Part shown: positions 27,562 to 35,484 of the stretch, one piece after another
Position numbering within the stretch: the stretch's first letter is position 1
How the letters are laid out: each line of letters begins with the position of its first letter
NCBI GenBank assembly: GCA_045807725.1
Contig: JBJMGV010000006.1
Span: forward strand, 48,890 to 112,889
Direction: 5' to 3'
DNA from: DATENM01 sp045807725
Lineage (GTDB): Bacteria; Acidobacteriota; Blastocatellia; UBA7656
Length of the DNA stretch: 64,000 bases
Position numbers and translations under genes: made by a program
Notes under the pieces: generated by a model
Databases searched by the model: none
What the model was told of the DNA's origin: nothing
Seen by the model: only the letters and a program-made list of their open reading frames with translations

Positions 27562-28557
27562 TTACTTTCCCGCGCCAATGACGCGCGACTCAACGTCGTC
27601 GGCATAGACGCTGCCGAGCGCCTCTTCGGGTGCGGGCGGCGGCTGGCTCTCTGCCCACGCGAGGTCTTCGTCCAACAGCGCATTAACGCGCCGATTAACC
27701 AATTCGATCTCTTCGGCAGTCGCTACTTTATCTTTCAACAACTGCTTCTCGAAGTTGTCAATCGGGTCGCGCCGCTGCCACTGTTCGAGCAACTCTTTGG
27801 CTACGTAAGACTGGTTGTCGTGCGCCGCGTGGCCACGCAGGCGAAAGGTCTTCGCTTCGACGAGCGTCGGCCCGCCGCCTGAGCGCGCACGTTCGACGGC
27901 GCGCCGCGATGCGCCATAGACGGCCATCACATCGTTGCCGTCAACGATCTCAGTCGGCATTCCATAGGCTTTGGCGCGGTCGGCGATGTTCAGCACGCGC
28001 ATCTGCTTGCTCGATGGCGTCGAATAAGCGAAGCCGTTGTGCTCGCCGATAATCACCAGCGGCAGGTTCTGCACGGCGGCGAAGTTGGCCGCTTCGTGAA
28101 ACGCGCCGGTGCTCGTGCCGCCGTCGCCGATGTAGACCATACCGACCGTCTGCTTCTTCTGCATGCGCGCGGCGAGCACGACGCCGTTCATCACCGACAC
28201 GAGCGTGCCAAGCGGGCTGACTGTGCCAATGAAGCCGCGCTGCATATCGGTGATGTGAATGTTCTGGTCGCGTCCGTGACTGAGCGACGTGCGCCGCCAC
28301 AGGTACGACGATAAGACTTCACGCGGCAGTGCACCCCTCACCAGAATCGCGCCGAGATCGCGCGTCAGCGGCGACAGCATATCGCCGAAGCTTTTATCGA
28401 GCGCGTAGGCCGAGCCGACCGCCGTCGCTTCCTGGCCGAGACTGCGAAACAGCCCGCCGACGATCTTGCCCTGCTTGAGCAGATTGTCGAGCCGCTCTTC
28501 GAGCGACCGCGTCAGTCGCATGAAGTAGAGCAGATCGAGTTGCTGATCTTTCGTCAT
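27562..28557 (-). CDS. 2-oxoacid dehydrogenase E1 component, alpha subunit
   Basis: A 331-residue thiamine-diphosphate-dependent subunit that decarboxylates the 2-oxoacid and passes the acyl group to lipoyl-E2. The ThDP motif runs from GDGGTSTGAFHEA to IIGEHNGFAYSTP. The helix-rich C-terminus has EQWQRRDPIDNFEKQLL, the typical end of this family. Its start overlaps the dihydrolipoyl dehydrogenase stop by one base (TAATG), showing tight coupling. The RGHAAHDNQSY segment lies near the site where phosphorylation occurs in mitochondrial homologues. Confidence 0.94.
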   Translation of the reverse strand: MTKDQQLDLLYFMRLTRSLEERLDNLLKQGKIVGGLFRSLGQEATAVGSAYALDKSFGDMLSPLTRDLGAILVRGALPREVLSSYLWRRTSLSHGRDQNIHITDMQRGFIGTVSPLGTLVSVMNGVVLAARMQKKQTVGMVYIGDGGTSTGAFHEAANFAAVQNLPLVIIGEHNGFAYSTPSSKQMRVLNIADRAKAYGMPTEIVDGNDVMAVYGASRRAVERARSGGGPTLVEAKTFRLRGHAAHDNQSYVAKELLEQWQRRDPIDNFEKQLLKDKVATAEEIELVNRRVNALLDEDLAWAESQPPPAPEEALGSVYADDVESRVIGAGK

Positions 28558-29963
28558 TATGCGCCGTGGATGACCATGCCGTGCGCGTCTTCAAAGGCTT
28601 CGTGGATGCTCTCGGAGACGGTCGGGTGCGCGTGAATCATATGAATCATTTCGGCGACGGTCGCTTCCATCTGCAAGGCCGCGCCGCCTTCGACGATCAT
28701 CTCGGTCGCACTCGGCCCGATGATGTGCAGGCCGAGCACTTCGTCATACTTTTTATCGCTGACGACTTTCACCAATCCTTCGCTCGCGCCGACAATCTGC
28801 GCCTTCGCCAGCACAGGAATCGAGAACTTGCCGACCTGCACGTCATAGCCGCGCTCGCGCGCTTTCGCTTCCGTCAATCCGATGCTGGCGACTTCGGGGC
28901 TGCAATAGGTGCAGTTCGGCACGTGGTCGTAATTGAGCGGGCGCGCGTCACGGCCTGCAATCGTCTCGACGGCGAGGATGCCTTCAGCCGACGCGACGTG
29001 CGCCAGCCACGGCGTCGGAATCACATCGCCGATGGCGTAAACGTTCGGCTCCGCCGTGCGCATATACGCATCCACCTTGATGTAGCCGCGCTCCAATTCG
29101 ACGCGCGTGTTTTCTAAACCAAGCCCATCGGTATACGCGCGCCGTCCGATGGCAACCAGCAGCTTGTCGGCGGTGAACTCGTGCGTCTCGTCGCCGCGCC
29201 TGGCCGTCAAACGCACCTGATTGTTTTCGACCGTCGCCGATTGAAAGTTCGTGCCGGTGAAAACTTTGATGCCCTGCTTCTTGAATGCCTTCGCAAGCTC
29301 GGCGCTGATCTCTTCGTCTTCGATGGGCAGCAGTCGCGGCAGCAGTTCGATGATCGTCGTGTCGGAGCCGAAGCGCGCGAACATCGAAGCGAACTCGACG
29401 CCGACCGCGCCCGCGCCTAAAACGACGAACGACTTCGGCACTTCTTTCAACTCAAGCAGCTCGTCGCTGGTGATAATGTGTGTGCCGTCAATCGGCAGGT
29501 TGGGCAGCGAGCGCGGCACTGACCCCGTAGCGATGATCGTGTTCTTCGTATTGATTGTCTGCGTCGCGCCGTCTGCACTGGTGACGGTAATCTGGCCGGG
29601 TTTATCAATGTGCGCTGTTCCCTTGATGACCTGAACCTTATTCTTCTTCATCAGGAACTCGACGCCCTTCGAGCCTTTCAGCACGATCTTGCCCTTGTTC
29701 TTCTGCGCCTGCTCGAAGTCGAGCGTGACATTGCCGACCGTGACGCCGATGCTTTTGGCGTGTTTGAATTCGTCGTAAACGTCGGCGGTGTGCAGCAGGG
29801 CTTTGGTCGGGATGCAGCCGCGCAGCAAACAGGTGCCGCCGAGGTTCTTATCCTTTTCGATGATTGCCGCGCGCAGTCCCAACTGGCCGGCGCGCACGGC
29901 GGCGACATAACCGCCCGGCCCCGATCCGATGATGACCACGTCAAACGTTTCGTTTGCGCTCAA
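28557..29963 (-). CDS. lpdA: Dihydrolipoyl dehydrogenase (E3)
   Basis: A 468-residue FAD flavoprotein that reoxidises the dihydrolipoyl groups of E2 with NAD+. It has the FAD motif IIGSGPGGYVAAVRA, the redox disulfide Cys45/Cys50 (GGTCLLRGCIPTK), an NAD-binding GAGAVGVEFASMF, the second FAD motif YAIGDV and the C-terminal catalytic HAHPTVSE. The start is TTG at 29963 with AAGGAGG 11 nt upstream; no in-frame ATG is better placed. It is followed by E1 alpha with a one-base overlap. Confidence 0.96.
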   Translation of the reverse strand: MSANETFDVVIIGSGPGGYVAAVRAGQLGLRAAIIEKDKNLGGTCLLRGCIPTKALLHTADVYDEFKHAKSIGVTVGNVTLDFEQAQKNKGKIVLKGSKGVEFLMKKNKVQVIKGTAHIDKPGQITVTSADGATQTINTKNTIIATGSVPRSLPNLPIDGTHIITSDELLELKEVPKSFVVLGAGAVGVEFASMFARFGSDTTIIELLPRLLPIEDEEISAELAKAFKKQGIKVFTGTNFQSATVENNQVRLTARRGDETHEFTADKLLVAIGRRAYTDGLGLENTRVELERGYIKVDAYMRTAEPNVYAIGDVIPTPWLAHVASAEGILAVETIAGRDARPLNYDHVPNCTYCSPEVASIGLTEAKARERGYDVQVGKFSIPVLAKAQIVGASEGLVKVVSDKKYDEVLGLHIIGPSATEMIVEGGAALQMEATVAEMIHMIHAHPTVSESIHEAFEDAHGMVIHGA

Positions 29964-30015
29964 TGTAATGAAAGCCTCCTTGAGCGATGACTGGCCGGCT
30001 CACCGGCCCGCCGCT

Positions 30016-30330
30016 CTACTCCAGCGAAACCTTGATCTCGCCGCCTTCGACCTGAACGTCGAACTTCTCGACTTTGGCCAGCGCGTTGACCGGCGAAACG
30101 CCTGAGGCGAGGCCGAACGTCCAGCCATGCCACGGGCACTGCACCGTCAGGTTAGAGCAATCAACGTAGCCTTCGCCGAGCGGGCCGCCGCGATGCGGGC
30201 AGATGTTGTCGAGCGCGAAGACTTCGCCGTTGCAGTTGAACAACGCGATGGCGCGGTCTTCGACTTCGACAACCATTCCCTGGCCCGGCGCGAGTTCTGA
30301 CGCATTGGCCACTTTGATGAAATCCGACAT
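30016..30330 (-). CDS. Rieske [2Fe-2S] ferredoxin-like protein
   Basis: A 104-residue soluble Rieske protein. Cluster ligands are Cys44 and His46 (CPHRGG) and Cys65 and His68 (CPWHGW). There is no signal or membrane anchor, so it is a cytoplasmic electron carrier like those of dioxygenases or the NirD family. The ATG at 30330 is chosen because AAAGGGAG lies upstream. It is the first gene of the minus-strand run leading into lpdA, 52 bp before it. Confidence 0.92.
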   Translation of the reverse strand: MSDFIKVANASELAPGQGMVVEVEDRAIALFNCNGEVFALDNICPHRGGPLGEGYVDCSNLTVQCPWHGWTFGLASGVSPVNALAKVEKFDVQVEGGEIKVSLE

Positions 30331-30467
30331 ACGGCTCCCTTTCAAACCACAACGCCCGCTGCCATAGTCCTCTTTATGTCATAGCGAGCGACTGACCATC
30401 TTAGCAACTCGTTTGCGGGCGCATCAAGCAGCGACGGGCTTTGCGGCGCGCGGGCGGTGACGATGAA

Positions 30468-30507
30468 AAAGAGAAACGGCGACCCACAATTAATGGATCG
30501 CCGTTTC
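30468..30507 (-). terminator. Rho-independent terminator
   Basis: On the minus strand GAAACGGCGATCC pairs with GGGTCGCCGTTTC around a short AT-rich loop and is followed by TCTTTTTC. It lies about 80 bp after the stop of the membrane protein gene 30584-31441. Confidence 0.7.
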
Positions 30508-30583
30508 CATCTGGCTCACGAAACCTGAGCCATTCGATGCCGGCGCATTCCCACGTTGCGCCGGTCGCATCAATGTTGTCAGG

Positions 30584-31441
30584 TCAGCAGGCCGCCGAAG
30601 CGAACGCCGCTCGTCCTGTGAGCGCGTTGAGCACCTGACGTTCTTCAATCACTCCCATCTCGACGAGGATTTCGCCGAGCCGTTTCGCGCGGTCGGCGCT
30701 GCCGCGCTGCCTCTCAAGCGCGGATTGCAGGTGGGCCGGCGTAATCAGCCCGCGCGACACCAGCGTCTCGCCGATTCTCGATTTGTGAGGTTGCCGGCTG
30801 TTATCGTAATTCCACTGTCTCATCAAGTAGACCGACAGTAACGCGGGCCGCGTGAACAGCAACTGACCGGCGCTCCACAACACCGAGTCCTTGAGCGCGG
30901 TGACGAGCGAATCGTCTGTCGAAAAAGCCTGGTATAGGGCTGAAAGCGCAGTGGCGAGGCTGAAGTAAAAGACGGCGCAAAAGAGACTCGCCGCCAACAT
31001 CGCCGTCGCGGTCATCTCATTCTGCGCTTGTCCGAATGAGGCGAACGCCGCCGCCGTTGCGTGAGTCGCCGCATTCATAGCGACGACGCTGCCGGCGATG
31101 CGGAAGAGCACACGATCCGTCGCTTCTCTCTTGCTCCGGCAGAACAGCAGGTGGTTCGTTGCCACGGCCAGCACAGCCACCGCCGGTGCAATCATCACTG
31201 CCGCGCTGACAGCGACAAGATCATTCAGCGCCAGCGCCACCGAATCGCCCAGCCGTTGCCGGCTCCGCAAGACAACCGTAGTCAGCGCAATCGCCGCCGG
31301 AATCAATAGCCACGACGGGTTCGCCTGACTGACGCGGTCGAGCGCGCACGCGGCGACAATGACCAGCGCATCTACGCCGATGACGAGCAGGATCAGAGTC
31401 GAGACTGGCGACGCCTTCTTTACGGGGTGTGTCATTTCCAT
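30584..31441 (-). CDS. Membrane protein with C-terminal MshEN-like domain
   Basis: A 285-residue protein. Residues 10-210 hold about six or seven hydrophobic segments, similar in style to MASE-type or HD-linked membrane sensor modules. Residues 220-275 (RIGETLVSRGLITPAHLQSA and GEILVEMGVIEERQVLNAL) form two helical repeats like the N-terminal domain of GspE/PilB ATPases, which in some proteins binds cyclic di-GMP. A membrane sensor with a possible c-di-GMP-binding output is therefore an inference. GGAGAA precedes the ATG at 31441. It is transcribed alone between a candidate promoter and a terminator. Confidence 0.75.
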   Translation of the reverse strand: MEMTHPVKKASPVSTLILLVIGVDALVIVAACALDRVSQANPSWLLIPAAIALTTVVLRSRQRLGDSVALALNDLVAVSAAVMIAPAVAVLAVATNHLLFCRSKREATDRVLFRIAGSVVAMNAATHATAAAFASFGQAQNEMTATAMLAASLFCAVFYFSLATALSALYQAFSTDDSLVTALKDSVLWSAGQLLFTRPALLSVYLMRQWNYDNSRQPHKSRIGETLVSRGLITPAHLQSALERQRGSADRAKRLGEILVEMGVIEERQVLNALTGRAAFASAAC

Positions 31442-31502
31442 AGAGTTCTCCCTACGCCGGGCAAAGCTACGCCCACGTCCAAGTCGAGTGAAGATCGAAT
31501 CG

Positions 31503-31530
31503 TTTATAAGTTGTTGTTGGACACCTTCAA
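31503..31530 (-). promoter_or_regulatory. Candidate sigma-70 promoter
   Basis: On the minus strand TTGAAG (-35) and TATAAA (-10) are separated by 16 bp, about 60 bp upstream of the membrane protein start at 31441. The remainder of the 315-bp gap to 31757 shows nothing else recognisable. Confidence 0.5.
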
Positions 31531-31756
31531 CAGATCAATCGCCGTGCCACTCGCGCACGTTATCAGTGGTGGCCGTGAAGGGGTTGAGCGATTCATCGAT
31601 GCGGGCCGCTAGTCTTTGCACGCAGTGACACTTAAGGTTGAGGCGGGAAGAGTCAATTGATTCGACGGGTCGGGTCGTGCGCGAACGAGCGAGTGCCGTT
31701 GACGCAAAATGACTGAAGCGATTTTATCAAATTGCTTTGGCGTTGCCGCTGCCCGC

Positions 31757-32419
31757 TCACTTTGGCGGCTCGATCTTGATGTCGGTGTTGTAATCAAAGT
31801 AGGTGATCGTCGATTTCGAGATTTGGTTCCCGATTCCGACTTCGTTTTGCATGCGGCGCGGCAAGTTGTCGGCGCTAGAAATCCACACCTTGCTGTTGTT
31901 GGTCATATCGGGGCGCAGCCCCTTGCGCAGGGTGTATTCGTAAACCGTCATCGGCTTGCCGTCGAGCGTGTCCGGGCCGGTAAACCGGATTTCGGCGTTC
32001 TTGCGAATCTGGTCAACCATCTGCGGGTCGCGCACCGAGGCGAGCAGTTGAGCGGTATCAACAGTCTGTTTCTGCCAGGGGCCGTCCTTTTGCCGCGTCC
32101 AGATCGTGTTGCCGATGATGATGTATTCGTCGTCCTGGCTCTTTATGCGAAAGCGGTCGGGCGCAACGTATTCGATATCGCGGCCCGCTTCGACATTGCC
32201 GGTCGTCGAATCGACCCGCGCGCGAAACGACCTGGCATTCATCTGCGCGCTGACCGCTTTCACCAGCCCTTCCATCGCGGCGGCGCTGTCGTTTGTCGAT
32301 ATCGGCGCGTTAGCCGTCGCCGCGTTGTTGGCATTGCCGCTGTTGCGGTTGGCCGGCGCGCTGCAAGCCGCCATCACGATGGCAAGCAGCAAAGCCGGCA
32401 AACATTTTGATCCGTTCAT
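31757..32419 (-). CDS. LolA-like lipoprotein of unknown function
   Basis: A 220-residue lipoprotein: signal peptide MNGSKCLPALLLAIVMAACS with Cys in AAC as the lipid site, an Asn/Ala-rich linker (residues 25-45), then a domain with alternating strands (RSFRARVDSTTGNVEAGRDI, YVAPDRFRIKSQDDEYIIIG, GKPMTVYEYTL) that looks like the half-barrel fold of LolA/LppX proteins. That suggests binding of a lipid or other hydrophobic ligand in the periplasm, but the specific role is unknown. AGGAG lies 8 nt before the ATG at 32419. Confidence 0.8.
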   Translation of the reverse strand: MNGSKCLPALLLAIVMAACSAPANRNSGNANNAATANAPISTNDSAAAMEGLVKAVSAQMNARSFRARVDSTTGNVEAGRDIEYVAPDRFRIKSQDDEYIIIGNTIWTRQKDGPWQKQTVDTAQLLASVRDPQMVDQIRKNAEIRFTGPDTLDGKPMTVYEYTLRKGLRPDMTNNSKVWISSADNLPRRMQNEVGIGNQISKSTITYFDYNTDIKIEPPK

Positions 32420-32439
32420 CACCTCATCTCCTCTCTGTG

Positions 32440-32553
32440 TCAGATCAAGCCTTTGAGGTAAGCTTGCTGCTCGGCTTCAGGGAACCCGACGACCAGCGCG
32501 CAGCTCTGCTTGCGCTTATGGTTATTAAGGATGACGCGGCGCGCTTGCATCAT
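32440..32553 (-). CDS. Possible 37-residue basic small protein
   Basis: A short ORF, MMQARRVILNNHKRKQ at the N-terminus, ending FPEAEQQAYLKGLI. AGGAG lies 5 nt before the start. It is followed 20 bp later by the lipoprotein gene on the same strand and preceded by a TATAAT box, so it could be the first gene of that transcript or a leader peptide. I do not recognise a family. The good ribosome site and promoter support it, but its short length keeps confidence low. Confidence 0.45.
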   Translation of the reverse strand: MMQARRVILNNHKRKQSCALVVGFPEAEQQAYLKGLI

Positions 32554-32588
32554 ACGGCTCCTGTGCTTCAGACAAAACGGAGGCGGTT

Positions 32589-32594
32589 ATTATA
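32589..32594 (-). promoter_or_regulatory. Candidate -10 box for the small-protein/lipoprotein transcript
   Basis: A perfect TATAAT on the minus strand, about 35 bp upstream of the small ORF. No good -35 is visible 16-18 bp further up. Confidence 0.35.
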
Positions 32595-32697
32595 ACACGG
32601 CTGCCGGTCGCTCGATGCGCGGTTGAATCGGCGGGCCGTTCTGTTCTATCTTGCCCGTGCATCATCGACATCATCACCCGCAGCGAAAGGAAACCGC

Positions 32698-33753
32698 ATG
32701 CCCTGTTCATCTCCGCATCACAGCATCGCGCCTTCGCTATTGTGTGCGCGATGGCTAATGCTGGCGCTCGTGCTCCTGCTTCTGGTTCCGGCGACGACGA
32801 TGAGCCGTGACGATAATCAAAAGCGCAAGCCGCTGCTCATCGCGCATCGCGGCGCTTCCGGATATGCGCCGGAACACACGCTCGCCGCTTATCGCATCGC
32901 CATCGAGCAGGGCGCGGATTTCGTCGAGCAGGATTTGCAGATTACCAAAGACGGCGTGCTCGTCTGTATGCACGATCCTGAGATGTCACGCACGACCAAC
33001 GTCGCCGAACTCTTCCCCGACCGCGCCACTGTGCGCGACCCGGAAGAGACGGGCAAGCCGCATCGCGGTTACTTTGTGGTTGACTTTACACTCGCCGAGA
33101 TCAAGCGACTCGATGCCGGCGCGTGGTTCAACCGCGTCAACGCGTTTGCCGCGCGCCCGCAGTTCGTCGGTCAACGTGTGCCGACACTTGTTGAAACGAT
33201 GGAGTTCGTCGGCGCGCGTGCCGGCCTCTACATCGAGTTGAAGCACTATCCATTTTACAAGCGGCTGGGCTTTGACGGGGCCGCGAAGCTTGCCGAGTTG
33301 CTCAAGGCGAAGGGCTACGAAGGCGCGCCCGAACGCGTCTTCATCCAGTCGTTCTTCAAAGAAGCGTTGCTGAGAATGCAGCAGATCGCGCCGCGCTACC
33401 CGCGCGTGCAGTTGCTGCCGATGGAAGACGCCGGGCGCAAAGACGATTCATCAACGATCACCATTCGGCTGGCGCAAGAGATGGCCGGTTACGCGCAGGG
33501 CGCAGGGCCGAGCAAGGCGATGCTCAAAGACGCTGCGGACGTGGCGATGCTGCATAAAGCCGGGCTGGTCATTCATCCTTATACGTTTCGCGGTCAAACG
33601 CTGCCGGTCGCGCGCCGCCCGCTCGACGAGAAGCAAGCCAACGGCGCGACCGTGCGCGACAACATCATCAGCGACATTCAGCGTTATCTCGGTTATGGCA
33701 TAGACGGCGGCTTCACCGATTACCCGCAACTCTGGCGCGAGGCGACGCGCTGA
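32698..33753 (+). CDS. Glycerophosphodiester phosphodiesterase, secreted
   Basis: A 351-residue GDPD of the periplasmic GlpQ type, which hydrolyses glycerophosphodiesters to glycerol 3-phosphate and an alcohol. A signal peptide lies within residues 1-42. Catalytic motifs are LIAHRGASGYAPEHT (first His and Arg), DFVEQDLQITKDG (Glu and Asp) and CMHDPEM (second His). ELKHYPFYKR carries the later metal-binding Glu. The ATG at 32698 is chosen because GAAAGGAAA is just upstream and the signal peptide begins here. It is divergent from the lipoprotein transcript. Confidence 0.92.
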   Translation: MPCSSPHHSIAPSLLCARWLMLALVLLLLVPATTMSRDDNQKRKPLLIAHRGASGYAPEHTLAAYRIAIEQGADFVEQDLQITKDGVLVCMHDPEMSRTTNVAELFPDRATVRDPEETGKPHRGYFVVDFTLAEIKRLDAGAWFNRVNAFAARPQFVGQRVPTLVETMEFVGARAGLYIELKHYPFYKRLGFDGAAKLAELLKAKGYEGAPERVFIQSFFKEALLRMQQIAPRYPRVQLLPMEDAGRKDDSSTITIRLAQEMAGYAQGAGPSKAMLKDAADVAMLHKAGLVIHPYTFRGQTLPVARRPLDEKQANGATVRDNIISDIQRYLGYGIDGGFTDYPQLWREATR

Positions 33754-33767
33754 CACAGCGAGAGGAA

Positions 33768-33881
33768 ATGACGCGGCGACACGGCGAGGGAAAGACACAC
33801 CGACGAAGCGTTCAACATTTCTCCGCGTCGCCGTGTCACCGCGTCGCCGTGTCTCTCTTCGCCGCGTCGCCGTGTCGCCGG
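33768..33881. repeat. Long hairpin of GCGACACGGC tandem units
   Basis: The left arm is GACGCGGCGACACGGCGAGG. The right arm, from about 33820, has repeated CGCGTCGCCGTGTC units. It is the same unit family as 3655-3862. It lies between two plus-strand genes and is open in the reading frame of the second, so that gene can look longer at its N-terminus than it is. Confidence 0.78.
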
Positions 33882-33917
33882 CTGTGTGCTATGATCTTTG
33901 ACGGTAGAGGGCCGATC

Positions 33918-35216
33918 ATGGCACGGGGCAAAAAATTTCGCCCACAGCGGCGAATTCCAGACACCGAGCGGTCACTGTTCGAGCAAAAACTCACGGGCCG
34001 CTATACACGCACACTCGACCGCACAGACTTGCTCAATCTGGTTCGCGGTGGCGAAGACACGCACATCGAGTTCAAAATCCGCCTGGTCAATGCCGATAAG
34101 ATCGCGGCGGAGATCGTCGCTATGGCGAATGCCGGCGGCGGCGCGATTCTGTTCGGCGTCAACGACCAGCGCCGCGTTGAAGGACTCGACAACCCCGAAC
34201 AGGTCGAAGACGAGTTGATCGACATCTGCCGCAATCAGATCAAGCCGGCCATCCTGCCGCGCCTCGACAAAGTCGCTTTCGATAACGGCACGCGCATCGT
34301 CGTGCTGCAAGTGGACGACCGCCGCGCGCCTTACCAGACCTTCGATCATCGCTACTATCTGCGCATCGGCTCGACCAAGCGCGAAGCTGACGGAGCGGAG
34401 ATTGCCGCGTTGTTTGCGCGCTCGCGCGTCGCTTCACTTGAAGATATGCCGATGATCGGCGCATCGATTGATGACGTAGACGAAGCGCTGGTGTGGAGCT
34501 ACGTGCGCGACCTCGAAGGCGAGACCTTCCGCGAGCCTGCCGGCTATCCGACGGCGTCGGTGATGCGCGACCTGCGGCTGGCGGCGGATTACGCGGCGGG
34601 CGTCGCGACGACGATGGCCGGCTTCCTGCTGTTTGGTCGAAGCCTTGCGGTCGAGCGGGCGTTGCCGCAGAGCCGCCTGCTGCTGGCGCGCTATTCGGGC
34701 ACGAACGCCAGTGCGCCGCTGGTCGAACAGGTCGAGTTCGTCGGCAACATCACGTCATTATTTGATCGCGCCGCGCAGTTCATCCGCCGCTACGTTGACC
34801 TGTGGGACACGCGTCCGCCGCGTTCGACTCAGGCCGGCGCTTCGAGCAACGCCGCGCCGGTGGCAGCCCGCGCCAACTACCTGCGCGACGCGGTGATCGA
34901 AGCCTTGGCGAATCTGCTGGTGCATCGGGATTATGCGATGATCGCGCCGGCTTCGCGCGTGCTGATCTACGACGACCGCATGGAGTTCATCAACGCCTGC
35001 CGCACGAATGGAACGACGAAAAAGTCTGTCGAGTATGGCGCGACGCTGCGCCCGAATCCGCGACTGCATCACGTCTTCACCAGCGAAGCCTATGGCATCG
35101 AGCGTGCGCGGCGCGGCATCCCGGCGCTGCGCCGCGCGCACTTCGCCTTCACGCGGCGCGAGCCGCGCCTGTCGCTACTCAACGACGAATTCCGCCTGGA
35201 GCTTCACGGAATATGA
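33918..35216 (+). CDS. AlbA_2 (Schlafen/AAA_4-type) ATP-binding protein
   Basis: A 432-residue protein. Residues 35-160 form the AlbA_2 or Schlafen-type domain (EDTHIEFKIRLVNADKIAAE, then MANAGGGAILFGVNDQRRVEG), which binds nucleic acid or nucleotides. Residues 230-432 match the AAA_4/HATPase_c_4-like C-terminal half (YLRDAVIEALANLLVHRDYA, MEFINACR, NPRLHHVF). Such proteins are often annotated as RecG-like transcriptional regulators or defence-linked proteins. Function here is unknown. The ATG at 33918 follows AGAGGG; ATG 33891 is the alternative. Confidence 0.85.
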   Translation: MARGKKFRPQRRIPDTERSLFEQKLTGRYTRTLDRTDLLNLVRGGEDTHIEFKIRLVNADKIAAEIVAMANAGGGAILFGVNDQRRVEGLDNPEQVEDELIDICRNQIKPAILPRLDKVAFDNGTRIVVLQVDDRRAPYQTFDHRYYLRIGSTKREADGAEIAALFARSRVASLEDMPMIGASIDDVDEALVWSYVRDLEGETFREPAGYPTASVMRDLRLAADYAAGVATTMAGFLLFGRSLAVERALPQSRLLLARYSGTNASAPLVEQVEFVGNITSLFDRAAQFIRRYVDLWDTRPPRSTQAGASSNAAPVAARANYLRDAVIEALANLLVHRDYAMIAPASRVLIYDDRMEFINACRTNGTTKKSVEYGATLRPNPRLHHVFTSEAYGIERARRGIPALRRAHFAFTRREPRLSLLNDEFRLELHGI

Positions 35217-35484
35217 AAGGCAGGGGCCAGGGACTAGCGGAAAAGAGGATGTCAACCGAGATCGTGGTTTTCATAGTCATTAACCCCAGGAATCAAGCTG
35301 ACGAGATCAAGGACAGTGACAAACCGTTGACGGGCAAGAGTGAGCACGCTACCCCGTTATCCATGCCCAGAGGGCAAACATGGCGACCAATATGCAGAAC
35401 GCTCCGACGATTTGAAACACCCTTACTTGAAACCGTAAAAGGCCACTACCACACGATCTCGCTTGAGGAATGCATCAAAGGTAC

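Noticed and set aside
35217..35484. Gap between the AlbA_2 gene and the radical SAM gene examined for an RNA gene or attachment site
   Set aside because: No tRNA-like fold, strong hairpin or repeat was seen; only a change to lower GC.
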